This document shows positions 4,974 through 11,742 of a stretch of 12,547 nt of DNA, piece by piece. The stretch spans positions 1 to 12,547 of the forward strand of contig JAUNRD010000026.1 of the NCBI GenBank assembly GCA_030535815.1, in the 5' to 3' direction. The first letter of the stretch is position 1. Every line of letters begins with the position of its first letter. Made by a program: the position numbers and the translations under genes. The notes below the pieces were generated by a model. The model had not been told where the DNA came from and made no database searches. It worked only from the letters and a program-made list of their open reading frames with translations. Origin of the DNA: Clostridia bacterium (GTDB lineage: Bacteria > Bacillota > Clostridia > CAKSNL01 > HGM11501).

Positions 4974-6263
4974 ATGAGCGAAAAAACTTTTGCAGTACAT
5001 ACGTTGGGTTGCAAGGTAAATTCATACGAATCCAATGCCATATCCGCAATTTTGGAGAAAAACGGCTTAAAACCGGTGAATTTTGAAGAAATTGCCGACA
5101 TTTACATAATAAACACCTGCTCCGTCACCAATACCGGCGATAAAAAATCCCGCCAGATGATAAGGCGGGCAAAGCGGCAGAATCCCGATGCTTTCATTGC
5201 CGTTTTAGGCTGTTATGCCCAAAGCGATCCGGAAGATGTAAAGGCACTCGGCGTGAATCTGGTTGCCGGGACATCCGACCGCAATCATTTTATTGAAATG
5301 ATTTTAGAAAGCGCCGCAGGTTCCATCGTAAAGGATATATCAAAGGTGTCGGAATTTGAGTATCTTCCCGAACCCGACACTTCCGAGCGTACCCGCGCAT
5401 ATATAAAAATCCAGGACGGATGCAACAATTTCTGCTCCTACTGCATTATCCCCTATACAAGAGGAAGGGTGAGAAGCAAGAACCCCGATTCTGTAATAGC
5501 CGAAGCCAAAGCCCTTAAGGAAGCAGGCTTTCTTGAAATCGTCTTAACGGGAATTGAAGTCGCAAGCTATGGAAAGGACTTAGGCGATACAAGCCTTATC
5601 GACCTTCTTGAGCGTCTTTCAAAGGAAGTTGCTTTTGAAAGAATACGCTTAAGCTCCATAGACCCCAGAGCCTTTACCGATGATTTTATCAGCCGAATAT
5701 CCCTTATCCCCGGCGTTTGCCATCACTTCCACATATCTGCCCAGTCATTATGCACCGAAACCTTAAAGCGGATGAACCGCCATTATACGGCAGAAGGCTT
5801 TCTTGATATTTTAGAAAAAATCCGCACATCTATGCCGGATGCCGCCATAACCACCGACATAATAACGGGCTTTCCCGGCGAAACGGAAGAAGAATTTGCA
5901 ATTACCTGTAAAAATACAAAAAAGGCGGCTTTTTCAAGGCTTCACGTTTTCCCCTATTCGGAAAGGCGTGGCACCGTTGCCGCTAAAATGGAGCAAATCC
6001 CCCTATCGGTGCGCTCTGAGCGGGCAAAGCTTTTGATAGAAGAAGGACTAAAGCTTTCAAAAGCCTTTTCCGAAAGTTTTACGGGCAAAACCGTCTCTGT
6101 TCTTTTTGAAGAAGGTAAGGACGGAGTTTATGAAGGCTACACTGAAAACTATGTCCGCGTTGCCGTGAAAAGTGAAAGGGATTTATCGGGCGAAATACAC
6201 CCGGTAAAAATCATGAAGCTTTCAGGCGGCACATTATTAATCGGCGTTATTGACAATTTATGA
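4974..6263 (+). CDS. mtaB: tRNA (t6A37) methylthiotransferase MtaB
   Basis: A radical SAM enzyme that adds a methylthio group to t6A at position 37 of ANN-decoding tRNAs (ms2t6A). The N-terminal UPF0004 domain has its three cluster cysteines in LGCKVN (Cys13), NTCSVTN (Cys49) and LGCYAQ (Cys80). The radical SAM motif is GCNNFCSYCIIPYTRGR (Cys150, Cys154, Cys157). A TRAM-like domain ends the 429-residue protein, the usual length. The LGCKVN start and overall pattern favour MtaB over MiaB or RimO. One local oddity is HISAQSLC, where relatives usually read HISLQSG. Ribosome binding site AAGGAAG at 4961-4967. It is co-transcribed with the HAD gene. The promoter of the next gene overlaps its stop codon. 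Confidence 0.94.
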   Translation: MSEKTFAVHTLGCKVNSYESNAISAILEKNGLKPVNFEEIADIYIINTCSVTNTGDKKSRQMIRRAKRQNPDAFIAVLGCYAQSDPEDVKALGVNLVAGTSDRNHFIEMILESAAGSIVKDISKVSEFEYLPEPDTSERTRAYIKIQDGCNNFCSYCIIPYTRGRVRSKNPDSVIAEAKALKEAGFLEIVLTGIEVASYGKDLGDTSLIDLLERLSKEVAFERIRLSSIDPRAFTDDFISRISLIPGVCHHFHISAQSLCTETLKRMNRHYTAEGFLDILEKIRTSMPDAAITTDIITGFPGETEEEFAITCKNTKKAAFSRLHVFPYSERRGTVAAKMEQIPLSVRSERAKLLIEEGLKLSKAFSESFTGKTVSVLFEEGKDGVYEGYTENYVRVAVKSERDLSGEIHPVKIMKLSGGTLLIGVIDNL

Positions 6264-6278
6264 TTTAGGCGTTATAAT
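6250..6278 (+). promoter_or_regulatory. Perfect sigma-A promoter overlapping the end of mtaB
   Basis: TTGACA (6250-6255), exactly 17 bases, then TATAAT (6273-6278): full consensus at both boxes. The -35 box lies inside the last mtaB codons. The start is predicted near 6285, with the downstream ATG at 6313 and GGAGG at 6302-6306. A TTG-initiated longer reading from 6250 would translate the promoter itself and is not credible. Confidence 0.9.
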
Positions 6279-6312
6279 AGGAATATATTACGAAAGAAAC
6301 GGGAGGATCCCT

Positions 6313-6771
6313 ATGGATATAACTTCATTAAAAGGAACCGCTTTGGGCGGCTACAGTAAAAAAAGCGTTCATGATTTCTTTTCTGAGCTTTCTCTTGCAA
6401 ATTCCGTCAAGCTTTCGGAGCTGGCTGAAGAAAAGGGCGCTCTTATGGACAAAATAGCTGAGCTTGAGAAAAAAATAGCCGAGCTTGAAGCTGCCTTAGG
6501 TGACTCCGAAAAGGAAAAGGATCATGTTGCAAATGCAATTGTTTCTGCCGAAAAAGAAGCGGCTAAAATCCTTGCCGATGCGGCAAAGGAAGCTGAGGAG
6601 CTTAAAGAAACCGCAGCCTTTGAAGCCGAAACATTAAGAAAAAACACAGAAGAAGAGCTTAAAAGTGAATTTGACAAGCTTAAGGACTTACGTATTTCCA
6701 CTCTTCAGGCAATGACCTCCTATAAGGACAAGCTTGATGCAATTTCAAAAAGACTTGGCGCAGAAGAATAA
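6313..6771 (+). CDS. Coiled-coil protein, DivIVA-like
   Basis: 152 residues. The first 25 or so (LKGTALGGYSKKSVHDFFSEL) resemble the N-terminal DivIVA/GpsB lipid-binding segment, in which a GY-containing turn precedes a helix. The rest is a long charged coiled coil rich in Glu, Lys and Ala (LAEEKGALMDKIAELEKKIAELEAAL and onward). DivIVA-type proteins mark curved membrane at poles and septa and recruit division or envelope proteins. That role here is inference. There is no signal peptide or membrane segment. The start is set by GGAGG at 6302-6306, 6 bases before the ATG. Transcription comes from its own consensus promoter, so it is probably well expressed, independently of mtaB. It ends at a hairpin shared with the convergent gene. 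Confidence 0.72.
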   Translation: MDITSLKGTALGGYSKKSVHDFFSELSLANSVKLSELAEEKGALMDKIAELEKKIAELEAALGDSEKEKDHVANAIVSAEKEAAKILADAAKEAEELKETAAFEAETLRKNTEEELKSEFDKLKDLRISTLQAMTSYKDKLDAISKRLGAEE

Positions 6772-6776
6772 TAAAA

Positions 6777-6804
6777 AGGGGCTGTCAGAGACAGCCCTAT
6801 TTTC
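6777..6804. terminator. Bidirectional terminator between convergent genes
   Basis: Stem GGGCTGTC (6779-6786) with GACAGCCC (6790-6797), loop AGA. On the + strand TATTTT follows. On the minus strand the five A at 6773-6777 read as TTTTT. The stop codon of the minus-strand acetyltransferase (6797-6799) begins in the stem. Confidence 0.8.
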
Positions 6805-7447
6805 TACCTATAAAGCGGACATAACTGCACACTTCCGTTCCGCCAACTCCCGCAACTGTGCTTACTGATGCCGTATTCTCGCTGCGGCACTCATATAATA
6901 TCCTTGCGTTTTCCTTATACAAATAGTTGCACAATGCAAGAAGACAGGCTTTGGCATAGCCCTTTTTCCGCTCAGACGGGGCTGTTTCAATGTGAACGTT
7001 GTAAACTCCGTCTTTTAACACCGCTCCTGCAAGGGAAACTACCCTTTCATCCTTCAGGATGCCAAAGACCGGCCCCTTTGAAACAAGATAGGGAAGGTCT
7101 GAAAAAAGCGCATCTTCTTCGCATCCTTTAAGAAGCACCGCTTCGGTTTCGCATCCTCTGACGCCTGTCAAGTCAAAACATCTTATTATACTTATGTGTT
7201 TATCGATGGAAAAGCCTCTGTCTTTCAAGTATTTTTCGGACAGATTATAAATTTTTTCGAGGCTCTCGTCAGAGAAAAAATTCTCTATTTTTTTAAGCTC
7301 CGGAAGAATCTCCGGAACGGCAGAAACATAAAAATTCCCGTTTTCCGAAAGTATTGTGCAGGGCTCGGAAAAAAATTCTTCATCCGAAATCCTCTCTGAA
7401 AAGCCCGCTTTTTCCATATTTAAAAACGAAAGACAATAATCAACCAT
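6797..7447 (-). CDS. GNAT-family N-acetyltransferase
   Basis: 216 residues. The acetyl-CoA-binding motif A lies at about 150-175: NVHIETAPSERKKGYAKACLLAL, where RKKGYAKA fits the (Q/R)xxGx(G/A) pyrophosphate loop. It is followed by the motif B segment (RILYECRSENTASVSTVAGVGG), in which the SENTAS pattern is typical of GNAT C-terminal halves. The N-terminal 100 residues are family-variable. The acceptor is unknown. A longer reading from 7543 would cross the divergent gene start and is not supported. The ATG at 7447 has AAAGGTGA at 7452-7459 as ribosome binding site. It is divergent from the ppx-like gene (56-base gap) and convergent with the coiled-coil gene. Confidence 0.82.
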   Translation of the reverse strand: MVDYCLSFLNMEKAGFSERISDEEFFSEPCTILSENGNFYVSAVPEILPELKKIENFFSDESLEKIYNLSEKYLKDRGFSIDKHISIIRCFDLTGVRGCETEAVLLKGCEEDALFSDLPYLVSKGPVFGILKDERVVSLAGAVLKDGVYNVHIETAPSERKKGYAKACLLALCNYLYKENARILYECRSENTASVSTVAGVGGTEVCSYVRFIGRK

Positions 7448-7460
7448 AAAATCACCTTTA

Positions 7461-7468
7461 ATTATAAT
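7461..7468. promoter_or_regulatory. Symmetric -10 element between divergent genes
   Basis: The palindrome ATTATAAT provides TATAAT on both strands (7463-7468 on +, 7461-7466 on -) in a 56-base divergent gap. Neither direction has a good -35 box at 17 bases (TCAACC on +, ACTTTT on -), so strength and use are uncertain. On the minus strand the predicted start would fall inside the ribosome binding site, which makes the plus direction more likely. Confidence 0.35.
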
Positions 7469-7503
7469 AGCAGATATAAAAAGAAAAGTAAAGGAGCAAA
7501 GAT

Positions 7504-8370
7504 ATGAAAATCGCAATAATTGATTTAGGCTCAAATTCCGCAAGAATGACTATCTGGAAGGTATCAGGCGGAAAAATGGAAGTTACCGTCAATAAAAGGC
7601 TCTATGTAAGACTTTCCGAAGGTCTTTCAGAGGATAATTTAATAAAAGAAGAGCCTTTTAAGCGTACACTTTCGGCTCTTTCGGAGTTTTCCGACATCAT
7701 AAAGCAGGAAAAATGCGACATTGTAAAGGCAGTTGCAACGGAGACAATCCGTCGTGCTGAAAATTCCGATGAAATATTAAAGATTATATATGCCAAAACC
7801 GGTATAAGAGTTGAAATTCTTTCAGGCGACGATGAGGCAAGATACGACTTTATCGCCGCAGAGGATTTAGCAGGAAAGAATCCCGCCTTTTTAATGGATG
7901 TCGGCGGCGGAAGCATTGAAATTATCCGCGCAGAAAACGGCGCTGTTTGCGGACATACTTCCCTTCCGCTGGGCTCTGTTGTTGCAACCGATGCAAAAGG
8001 AACAGATATTGATTCTCTCACTGCTCTTTTCACTGATGAATTTTCCTGCCTTCCCTTTATAGATAAAAAGGACGGTGCCGTATTAATAGGGCTCGGCGGT
8101 TCAATCCGCTCACTTTTCTCCTATGCAGATAAGCTTTATGACGGTGCAACCATGAGTCGTGATGAATTTTTTGAAGTTTACGGAAAAATAGTTACAGAAG
8201 ACAGGGAAATATTAAAGCAACGCCCCTCTTTTTCTGACCGATATGACATAATAAATGCCGGCATCACGCCCTATTCAGTGCTTTTCAAGCTGACCGGTGC
8301 CGATAAAATTACCCTTTGCAACAGAGGTGTAAGGGAGGGAATTTTAATAGAATGTCTAAAAAAAATATAA
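7504..8370 (+). CDS. Ppx/GppA-family phosphatase (short form)
   Basis: A member of the ASKHA fold that hydrolyses inorganic polyphosphate or the pppGpp 5'-phosphate. Phosphate-1 motif is IIDLGSNSARMTI (residues 5-17). Next come ATETIRRAEN (78-87), SGDDEARYDF (107-116, family catalytic Glu112), the phosphate-2 motif MDVGGGSIEI (131-140), LPLGSV, GLGGSIRSL and the C-terminal NRGVREGIL. At 288 aa it has only the two core domains, as in short Ppx of Gram-positives, and lacks the C-terminal HD-like region of E. coli Ppx/GppA. Whether it acts on polyphosphate or pppGpp cannot be decided. Ribosome binding site AAAGGAG ends 7 bases before the ATG. Its end overlaps the next gene by 19 bases, so the two are co-translated. 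Confidence 0.9.
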   Translation: MKIAIIDLGSNSARMTIWKVSGGKMEVTVNKRLYVRLSEGLSEDNLIKEEPFKRTLSALSEFSDIIKQEKCDIVKAVATETIRRAENSDEILKIIYAKTGIRVEILSGDDEARYDFIAAEDLAGKNPAFLMDVGGGSIEIIRAENGAVCGHTSLPLGSVVATDAKGTDIDSLTALFTDEFSCLPFIDKKDGAVLIGLGGSIRSLFSYADKLYDGATMSRDEFFEVYGKIVTEDREILKQRPSFSDRYDIINAGITPYSVLFKLTGADKITLCNRGVREGILIECLKKI

Positions 8371-9113
8371 AAGAAGAAATAAAAAACAAAGCAAAATCCC
8401 TTGGCATAACGGAAATCGGCTTTTGCATTCACGAGGGAAAATGTGCCGTATGCTGCCTGTTCCCCTATTATTTTGAGGACGGCGAAAAGGCAAATATTTC
8501 TATGTATGCAAGGGGAATTGACTATCACGTGCTTGCAAAAGAAAAGCTTAATGCGCTTCTTTCTCCCTTTACAGAAGATTTTGAAATCCGCGTGGACGTG
8601 GGCCCCATTGACAACATAGATGTTGCATATCGTTCAGGGCTTGGTGTAATCGGAAAAAACCGTCTTTTAATAAATAAAAACTTAGGCTCCTACTTTTTCA
8701 TCGGCTATGCCTTAACGAACCTTGAACTTGAGCCCGACTTGCCGATTGACGGAAGCTGCCTTTCCTGCAATAAATGCATAAATGCCTGCACAGGCGGCGC
8801 GCTTTCGGTAAACGGCTTTGACGTAACAAAATGTATAAGCCACATATCCCAGAAAAAGGGTGAGCTTTCGGATAAAGAAATAAAGCTGCTAAAAAAATCA
8901 AACCTCATATGGGGCTGTGACACCTGCCAGGATGTATGCTTAATGAATAGAGCACCGCTTTACGCTATGGCAGAATTTACGGAAAACAGAATCCCTTATC
9001 TTAAAAAGGAAGATATCGAAAAACTGTCAAATAAGGAATTTACGAAAAAATATGGCAATTACGCCTTTTCCTGGCGCGGAAAAGCCGTGCTACTGCGAAA
9101 TATGGATATATAA
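8352..9113 (+). CDS. Short QueG-like 4Fe-4S protein (epoxyqueuosine reductase family)
   Basis: Resembles QueG, the cobalamin-dependent enzyme that reduces epoxyqueuosine in tRNA. Visible parts are the substrate-pocket segment RVDVGPIDNIDVAYRSGLGVIGKNRLLI (family catalytic Asp at position 82), a ferredoxin-type cluster motif CLSCNKCINAC (Cys136, 139, 142, 146), and the second set Cys161 with CDTCQDVC (189, 192, 196). It has 253 residues against roughly 370-390 for classical QueG. The N-terminal region is compressed and the C-terminal HEAT-like domain is absent, so it may have a different substrate or be a minimal QueG. The start is ATG 8352 with GGGAGGG at 8333-8339 (12-base spacing, slightly long). 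No other queuosine gene is in the window. It overlaps the ppx-like gene by 19 bases. Confidence 0.82.
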   Translation: MSKKNIKEEIKNKAKSLGITEIGFCIHEGKCAVCCLFPYYFEDGEKANISMYARGIDYHVLAKEKLNALLSPFTEDFEIRVDVGPIDNIDVAYRSGLGVIGKNRLLINKNLGSYFFIGYALTNLELEPDLPIDGSCLSCNKCINACTGGALSVNGFDVTKCISHISQKKGELSDKEIKLLKKSNLIWGCDTCQDVCLMNRAPLYAMAEFTENRIPYLKKEDIEKLSNKEFTKKYGNYAFSWRGKAVLLRNMDI

Positions 9114-9150
9114 AACAGCGTGCAGAATTTCTGCACGCTGTTTTATATAT
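9106..9150. terminator. Long perfect hairpin shared by two convergent genes
   Basis: Positions 9106-9126 are the exact reverse complement of 9130-9150 (21 bp) around the loop ATT. The TAA stop of the plus-strand QueG-like gene (9111-9113) and the TAA stop of the minus-strand AraC gene (9143-9145) lie at mirror positions in the two arms. Each direction ends in TTTTATATAT, so it works as a bidirectional terminator. Confidence 0.9.
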
Positions 9151-10015
9151 CAAGCCTTGATTTTATTGTTCTTATATAATCCGACGGAGAAATATTTTCC
9201 ATTTTCTTAAAAAGTCTGCTGAAATAATGGAGCGAAGAAAAGCGGAGTATGGATGCAATTTCGGATAAATTATAGTTCCCCTCTCTCATAAGCTTTTTCG
9301 CTTCCTTTATTTTCAGTGCATTGATATAGCCTATCACCGTATCACCTGTTGCCTTTTTGAACATACTGCAAAGGGTGGTTTTGTTTGTCCCGAAAATGAA
9401 GCAAAGCTCGGACAATGTAATTTTTTCCCTGAAATTTGCTTTTAAGTAGTTGCATATCTCGGACAGGTCTCTGTCACCTGTTTCATTTTCATGTGACAAT
9501 CTTTCAGCCTCGGATGTGCGTACAAGCTCTATTAAAAACGTTTCAAGCTTTAATTTTATCATTTGGTCTGCCCCAAAGGGATAGTCTTTCTTTTTTTTCA
9601 TATCACGAAGATTAGGGATATCATAAGGTCCTTCAAAAACAGATCTTCCCTCTTTTATAATTTCCGTTAAAATTTTCTGCAAAACAGAATTTAAGTTAAC
9701 GGCATTTCCTGAAAACACATCAAGTCTTTCCGAATCGCACTCAAAACCGATTATGATTACATTAGGGGCTGTGTTATTGATGCACCGGAGTGAATGAGTC
9801 TCCCCTGTTTTATGTATTATCATCATACCTTCTTTAAGGATTCCCTTATAGTTTTCTGCTTCCACGGAAATCTCTCCGTTATCAACATAGACAAGCTCCC
9901 TGAATGGATGGCTGTCTTTTGTAGTATGATATTCTTTTGTAAATTCAAAATAATGAATGTTGGCAATTCTGCTCACCGTGATTGCCATCTTAAATTCCTT
10001 AAGCTTAAAATCCAT
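9143..10015 (-). CDS. AraC-family transcriptional regulator, divergent to the creatinase-like operon
   Basis: 290 residues. The N-terminal cupin-like sensor domain spans about 20-100 (SHPFRELVYVDNGEISV, MMIIHKTGETHSLRCI). The C-terminal double HTH of AraC/XylS type spans about 185-285: helix-turn-helix 1 is in ITLSELCFIFGTNKTTLCSMFKK and helix-turn-helix 2 in YNLSEIASILRFSSLHYFSRLFKK, ending with the family signature SPSDYIRTIK. A GTG at 10030 is possible but poorly placed. The ATG at 10015 has GGTG at 10021-10024. The usual role is ligand-dependent activation of an adjacent operon. Here the adjacent operon is the divergent M24/ASRT/creatininase set, which is my inferred target. The ligand is unknown, possibly the compound handled by those enzymes. 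Confidence 0.92.
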   Translation of the reverse strand: MDFKLKEFKMAITVSRIANIHYFEFTKEYHTTKDSHPFRELVYVDNGEISVEAENYKGILKEGMMIIHKTGETHSLRCINNTAPNVIIIGFECDSERLDVFSGNAVNLNSVLQKILTEIIKEGRSVFEGPYDIPNLRDMKKKKDYPFGADQMIKLKLETFLIELVRTSEAERLSHENETGDRDLSEICNYLKANFREKITLSELCFIFGTNKTTLCSMFKKATGDTVIGYINALKIKEAKKLMREGNYNLSEIASILRFSSLHYFSRLFKKMENISPSDYIRTIKSRLDI

Positions 10016-10034
10016 AATATCACCGCCCACATAA

Positions 10035-10062
10035 ATTTTAGCATTTTTACCCGTTTTGTCAA
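10035..10062 (-). promoter_or_regulatory. Promoter of the AraC-type regulator
   Basis: On the minus strand, a perfect TTGACA (10057-10062), a 16-base spacer and TAAAAT (10035-10040). The start near 10028 gives a very short leader before the ATG at 10015. Confidence 0.7.
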
Positions 10063-10077
10063 CAGAAAATTTGTTCT

Positions 10078-10119
10078 ATATTAATTTTATTTAATATTGT
10101 GCAAAATGTTTTTAACATT
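10078..10119. promoter_or_regulatory. Candidate operator: two dyads in the divergent control region
   Basis: ATATTAA (10078-10084) is mirrored by TTAATAT (10091-10097), and AATGTT (10105-10110) by AACATT (10114-10119). Both lie between the two promoters, the second ending about 6 bases before the weak -35 box of the M24 operon. This is where an AraC-type activator would bind. AraC proteins more often use direct repeats, and AT-rich dyads arise by chance, so support is moderate. Confidence 0.35.
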
Positions 10120-10124
10120 ATCCA

Positions 10125-10153
10125 AATACAAACAGCAAAACTTTCTGTATAAT
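10125..10153 (+). promoter_or_regulatory. Promoter of the M24/ASRT/creatininase operon, weak -35
   Basis: A perfect -10 TATAAT (10148-10153) with a poor -35 AATACA (10125-10130, 3 of 6) at 17 bases. A good -10 with a weak -35 is typical of activator-dependent promoters, which fits control by the divergent AraC-type gene. The start is predicted near 10160. Confidence 0.65.
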
Positions 10154-10182
10154 GAACTAAAGTTATAAAGGAGGTTTTTTAT

Positions 10183-11355
10183 ATGTCAAGAATTTGTATC
10201 CCCGATTATGAATACAGAGAAAGAATTGCCCGCGCCGCAAAAATGGTGGCAGACAAAGGGCTGGATGTTATGGTTGTATGCTCAACCGAGTCCGACTATG
10301 CCAATGCCAGATATTTTTCGGGTTTCTGGCCCTTATTCGAAAGAGCAGGCGTTGCCATCGCCGCTAACGGAGATGCAGCATTAATGGTGGGCCCGGAGTG
10401 TATTATCTTTGCAAAGGACGTTGCGAAGATGAACAAAATTTTCTGTCTCCGGGAATTCCGTGAGTCTGCCGATCCATCATATCCCGAGCTTCAGGCAAGT
10501 ACATTCCGTGACGTTTTTTCGGCAATCGGCGTAAAGGGCGAAAACATAAAAATCGGATTAGGAAGCTATGTCGAATGCACTCTTCCCATCTTTGAAGGGC
10601 TTAAAGAAAGCTTTCCGAAGGCTGAAATTTTAAAGTGCAACGATATTATGGTTAATCTTCGTAAAATCAAAAGCGAAAACGAGCTTTCATGCATAAAGGA
10701 AGGCTTCAGAATCATCGACCTCGCAACAAGCGAAGTAATAAGAAATCTTCGCCCGGGCGTTACCGAGCTTCAGATGGTTGGTATAGCACAGAAAGTAATT
10801 TACGAGGAAGGCGCAGAATACGAAGGTCTGCCCATGTATGTATTCAGCGAAAAATCCACAAGTCACGCCATAAGCCGTTCCGGCTACCGAGAAATAAATA
10901 AGGGAGATATTGTTCAGCTTAACCTGTCTGCAAAAATTGACGGTTATTCTCCCTCTATAGGTCTTCCTGTGGTTATGGGAAAACTGGAAGGCGAGCGAAA
11001 AAGAGTTGTAAAGTTCTGTTTAGATGCACATAACTGGACAGTTGACCGCCTTAAAGCAGGTGTTATGGCAAGCTCCATTGCAAAAGATTTCTATAAGATG
11101 TATGTTGACAACGGCTTTAAGGACAACTTCGTTTACGGTCCTTGCCACGGCACAGGTATGATTGAAGTTGAAGCACCCTGGATGGAAACCATTTCAGACT
11201 ATCCTTTAGAGGAAAATATGACCTTCCAGGTAGACACCTTTATTTCAGGTGACGGCTTTGGCGTACGTTGGGAAAAGGGCGTTGCAATAACCAAAGCAGG
11301 CTGTACTTCAATGACCAATTATCTCAACCGAGGAATAATTGAGCTTGACTTTTAA
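10183..11355 (+). CDS. Creatinase/aminopeptidase-fold (M24) protein with an altered metal site
   Basis: 390 residues in two domains: an N-terminal creatinase-type domain (1-155, including NARYFSGFWPLFERAGVAI) and a C-terminal pita-bread fold (165-380). In M24 metallopeptidases five residues bind two metals. By spacing, the first Asp is Asn247 (GDIVQLNLS), the second (11 residues on) is Ser258, the His is retained as His322 (GPCHGTGM), the fourth position is Asp351 in place of Glu, and the last Glu is Glu364 (GVRWEKG). Two aspartates are thus replaced, as in creatinase, which is metal-free. His228 in STSHAISR aligns with the catalytic His of creatinase, and FER (52-54) with its FGR substrate-binding segment. 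The creatinase guanidinium-binding Glu262 is not matched, so creatine is not a safe call. Ribosome binding site AAAGGAGGT at 10167-10175. First gene of the operon. Confidence 0.85.
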   Translation: MSRICIPDYEYRERIARAAKMVADKGLDVMVVCSTESDYANARYFSGFWPLFERAGVAIAANGDAALMVGPECIIFAKDVAKMNKIFCLREFRESADPSYPELQASTFRDVFSAIGVKGENIKIGLGSYVECTLPIFEGLKESFPKAEILKCNDIMVNLRKIKSENELSCIKEGFRIIDLATSEVIRNLRPGVTELQMVGIAQKVIYEEGAEYEGLPMYVFSEKSTSHAISRSGYREINKGDIVQLNLSAKIDGYSPSIGLPVVMGKLEGERKRVVKFCLDAHNWTVDRLKAGVMASSIAKDFYKMYVDNGFKDNFVYGPCHGTGMIEVEAPWMETISDYPLEENMTFQVDTFISGDGFGVRWEKGVAITKAGCTSMTNYLNRGIIELDF

Positions 11356-11366
11356 GGAGGGATAAC

Positions 11367-11732
11367 ATGACTGTCGGTAAAAAAGAATGGATAATCCCGG
11401 ATTGCGAGCTTCCACCCGAAGGCGAAGGAGAATTAAAAGGGCATGAATCTGTAATCATAGTAAATGATTCAGAGATTGATGCTACTATTTCCGTTAAGCT
11501 TTTCTTCACTGACCGTGATGCATACGAAGAAATAAGCTGGACTGTTGAAAAAAACAGAGTAAAATGCTTCAGGATGAACAATTTAACCGATATGTGCGGC
11601 TTTGCTGTTCCCTTTGAAAAACAATATGCTATGAAACTTTCGAGCAATGCGCCCATAGTTGTGCAGTACGGAAGACTTGACAACCGCCAGGTTAACCTTG
11701 CCTACTATACCACTTTGGGCTATGCCGAATAA
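11367..11732 (+). CDS. Sensory rhodopsin transducer (ASRT)-family small-molecule-binding protein
   Basis: 121 residues, matching the Anabaena sensory rhodopsin transducer family over its whole length: GKKEWIIPDCELPP at the start, HESVIIVND (26-34), the beta-rich middle with LFFTDRDAY, and NAPIVVQYGRLDNRQ (94-108), the most conserved ASRT segment, before the final TLGYAE. ASRT is a small soluble beta-sandwich tetramer. In Anabaena it works with a light-sensing rhodopsin, while most homologues occur in non-phototrophs and are thought to bind small metabolites. No transmembrane segment or rhodopsin is present here. Its ribosome binding site AAGGAGGG (11354-11361) overlaps the stop codon of the M24 gene, and its own stop overlaps the next ribosome binding site, so it is translated as part of the operon. 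A role as ligand-binding or regulatory subunit of the two enzymes is inference. Confidence 0.88.
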   Translation: MTVGKKEWIIPDCELPPEGEGELKGHESVIIVNDSEIDATISVKLFFTDRDAYEEISWTVEKNRVKCFRMNNLTDMCGFAVPFEKQYAMKLSSNAPIVVQYGRLDNRQVNLAYYTTLGYAE

Positions 11733-11742
11733 GGAGGATATT

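Noticed and set aside
6250..6312. Longer start (TTG) for the coiled-coil gene
   Set aside because: It would translate a perfect promoter and overlap the mtaB stop. The ATG at 6313 has a well-placed GGAGG.
7448..7543. N-terminal extension of the GNAT gene with a hydrophobic stretch resembling a signal peptide
   Set aside because: It overlaps the divergent ppx-like start, has no ribosome binding site, and the ATG at 7447 has one at the right distance. The hydrophobic run is translated promoter sequence.
11324..11683. 119-codon minus-strand frame opposite the ASRT-like gene
   Set aside because: A shadow of a gene with clear family homology and a strong ribosome binding site.
11367..11732. A light-sensing system
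   Set aside because: No seven-helix opsin or retinal gene is in the window. The ASRT family is widespread in non-phototrophs.
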